From Sphingobacteriales bacterium (lineage in GTDB: Bacteria > Bacteroidota > Bacteroidia > Sphingobacteriales > Sphingobacteriaceae), in NCBI GenBank assembly GCA_015655115.1, contig JAATFQ010000255.1, positions 1-55,086 of the forward strand: a DNA stretch of 55,086 nucleotides, given 5' to 3'. The notes beneath the pieces were generated by a model. The model did not search any database. It had not been told where the DNA came from and saw only the letters and a list, made by a program, of their open reading frames with translations. The position numbers were made by a program, and so were the translations under genes. Shown one piece after another: positions 53,632 to 55,086 of this stretch; position 1 is the stretch's first letter, and each line of letters opens with the position of its first letter.

Positions 53632-54192
53632 TTAATCCATTTTAATTGGAGGGCCGATAATAGTCGGGTCATTTTCCCAGGATTTGGGGAATTGCCCGGA
53701 AGCAACAGTTTTGAAATCTGCCTCCATTTGTTTGTCGCCAGGCTGGTGAATAGAGATTAGCATGCCGGGATTATTTTCTACTGGATTGGCAAAAGTATGA
53801 TGGGTATTCCTTGGGATAAAAGCTGCATCCCCGGCTTTGGCTTTGAATATTTCTGTTCCGATCTGGATCAAAAACTCTCCTGAGGCGACAAACAGAATCT
53901 CATCCTGATGCGTATGGATATGCAGCGGTGGCCCACCTTTTCCGGCCAGTGATTTTGCTGTTGTAGTTCCCATCAGCAAATTAGTGCCATTGTCTTCGCA
54001 GGAAACGACGCACCTCAACAGGTCATTTCCCACTTTTTTCTGCTCGCCGCTAAAACGGCTTTCATCTACCCGGATAAGAAAACCTTTTTTGGCTCTTAAC
54101 GCTGGTATATCTTTTTTCAAAAAATTGAATTTGGCCAATGAGGCGACAGGGATCGCCAATAATGCCGACAGGATGAAATTTCGTCTTTTCAT
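53632..54192 (-). CDS. Exported cupin-domain protein
   Basis: A 186-residue protein with an N-terminal signal (MKRRNFILSALLAIPVASLA; the RR is suggestive of, but does not meet, the full Tat motif). The cupin core has LHIHTHQDEILFVASGEF as motif 1, with three histidines and Glu, and FIPRNTHHTFANP as motif 2. A metal-binding periplasmic cupin is predicted; reaction unknown. It lies 52 bases after the cytochrome c peroxidase gene on the same strand and may be co-transcribed with it. Confidence 0.9.
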   Translation of the reverse strand: MKRRNFILSALLAIPVASLAKFNFLKKDIPALRAKKGFLIRVDESRFSGEQKKVGNDLLRCVVSCEDNGTNLLMGTTTAKSLAGKGGPPLHIHTHQDEILFVASGEFLIQIGTEIFKAKAGDAAFIPRNTHHTFANPVENNPGMLISIHQPGDKQMEADFKTVASGQFPKSWENDPTIIGPPIKMD

Positions 54193-54244
54193 ATTTTGCT
54201 AACTTTTATCTGATATAAGATGTCTTATATAGAACGTGATGAAT

Positions 54245-55086
54245 TTATTTGACCGGTTGTTTCAATTTGGCCTGAAAGCGCTTATCAGTCAGTGAGATCA
54301 GGAAGTTTTCCAGGTCGGTCTTTTCCTGTTCGGTCAGGTTGATGGCTTTTGCTAATAACGTATCGCGACCGATAGCATGTGGTACTATTTTATCAGGATC
54401 ATTATAGTAATCGATTACTTCACGAAGGGTTTTAAACATGCCATTATGCATATATGGGGCGGTGACGGCCACATTACGTAAAGCGCCAATCTTAAACTTA
54501 CCTATGTCGGCAACATTTTTAGTTATTGCCGCGCGCCCGCTATCTCTTAGCATTTTGCCATCGTAAAGGCCGATAGAGCGAAATTCCACATTGTTAAAAT
54601 CAGCACCAAAATGGCACTGTACACAATTGGCTTTTTTACCATTAAATAAGACGTAACCACGTTTAGCCGATGCGCTAACTGCGCTTTCGTTATCATTCAG
54701 CAGCCAGTCATCTAATGGCGAGTCACTTGTTTCCAGTGTACGCTCAAACTCGGCTAAGGCTTTAGCCAGGTTGTGTTCATTGGGTGCTTCCTGAAACACC
54801 GCTTGAAATGCCCGTTTATAGGCAAGATCATGATTTAGACGCCATACAGCTGTCTTTATCGGCAGATCCATCTCAATAGGATTTTCGATCGGCATAAGCG
54901 CCTGCTTTTCAAGTGTATTGGCACGCCCATCCCAAAAGAAAGCCACCTGTAATTTCATATTCATGGCTGAGGGTGTATTGCGCACCCCTTTCTGGTTACG
55001 CACACCGAGGCTGACGGCAGAAGTATCGGAAAAAGCAAACTCTTCTTTATGACATGATGCACAGCTGATTTTTTTGTTTTTTGACA
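54245..55086 (-). CDS. Di-haem cytochrome c peroxidase, partial (cut by window edge)
   Basis: The last 280 codons; the 5' part lies beyond position 55086. The frame is open to the edge and contains the first haem site as KNKKISCASCHKEEFAFS, then VRNTPSAMNMKLQVAFFWDGR, and the second haem site ANCVQCHFGAD, then LRNVAVTAPYMHNGMFKTL with the methionine and histidine typical of MauG/CcpA-like enzymes. These periplasmic enzymes reduce hydrogen peroxide with electrons from cytochrome c, or carry out MauG-type oxidation. An internal ATG at 55003 is not the true start, since the haem motif precedes it. Confidence 0.92.
   Translation of the reverse strand, partial: SKNKKISCASCHKEEFAFSDTSAVSLGVRNQKGVRNTPSAMNMKLQVAFFWDGRANTLEKQALMPIENPIEMDLPIKTAVWRLNHDLAYKRAFQAVFQEAPNEHNLAKALAEFERTLETSDSPLDDWLLNDNESAVSASAKRGYVLFNGKKANCVQCHFGADFNNVEFRSIGLYDGKMLRDSGRAAITKNVADIGKFKIGALRNVAVTAPYMHNGMFKTLREVIDYYNDPDKIVPHAIGRDTLLAKAINLTEQEKTDLENFLISLTDKRFQAKLKQPVK

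Overview
The window looks like chromosomal DNA of a Bacteroidota soil or rhizosphere bacterium, most likely Sphingobacteriaceae (Pedobacter or Mucilaginibacter type). The evidence is a SusC/SusD pair with an ECF sigma factor and FecR, a GldA/GldG-type ABC system, lipoproteins of DUF4843 and PKD-like families, low GC, weak Shine-Dalgarno sites and promoter elements of the Bacteroidota form TAnnTTTG. No rRNA, tRNA, CRISPR array or complete insertion sequence was found.

Layout. (1) 292-5153, minus strand: a DUF2975 membrane protein, a small XRE regulator, an ABC ATPase and a large ABC-2 permease fused to an M1-type metallopeptidase, behind a 15-bp perfect inverted repeat that is a good operator candidate. 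(2) 5.2-28.2 kb and 34-37.8 kb: a patchwork of short-chain dehydrogenases (SDR) and related Rossmann enzymes paired with one-component regulators (AraC, HxlR, MarR, Crp/Fnr), with cupins, a GNAT, a ROK kinase, DUF3891 and a 736-residue protein of unknown function. In four places an SDR is followed on the same strand by an AraC gene. The patchwork is full of debris: a nonsense-interrupted SDR, a frameshifted SDR, a broken VOC gene, a headless SMR gene, and fragments of AraC, MarR, cupin and RhuM genes. (3) 28.2-33.9 kb: DinB-like protein, manganese catalase, DUF3606, KTSC, DUF72 and a PQQ-type sugar dehydrogenase, plausibly a stress and oxidative set. (4) 37978-53221, minus strand: ECF sigma, FecR, SusC, SusD, DUF4843 lipoprotein, PKD-like lipoprotein, ABC ATPase, ABC permease/GldG fusion and a protein with two tandem MutS-type ATPase halves. 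(5) 53632-55086: a secreted cupin and the 3' part of a di-haem cytochrome c peroxidase cut by the window edge.

How the genes work together. The sigma/FecR/SusC set is a trans-envelope signalling and uptake unit. In FecI/FecR systems of this type a ligand on SusCD is signalled through the STN domain to FecR, which releases the sigma factor. Its unusual extension is a gliding-type ABC transporter followed after four bases by the double MutS-like ATPase. This is the best candidate in the window for an undescribed system. The SDR/regulator patchwork looks like a site of repeated gain, duplication and decay of small redox and detoxification modules. A tandem 85-bp repeat at 14664-14830 has hairpin stems that differ between copies yet remain perfectly paired, which suggests a selected structure.
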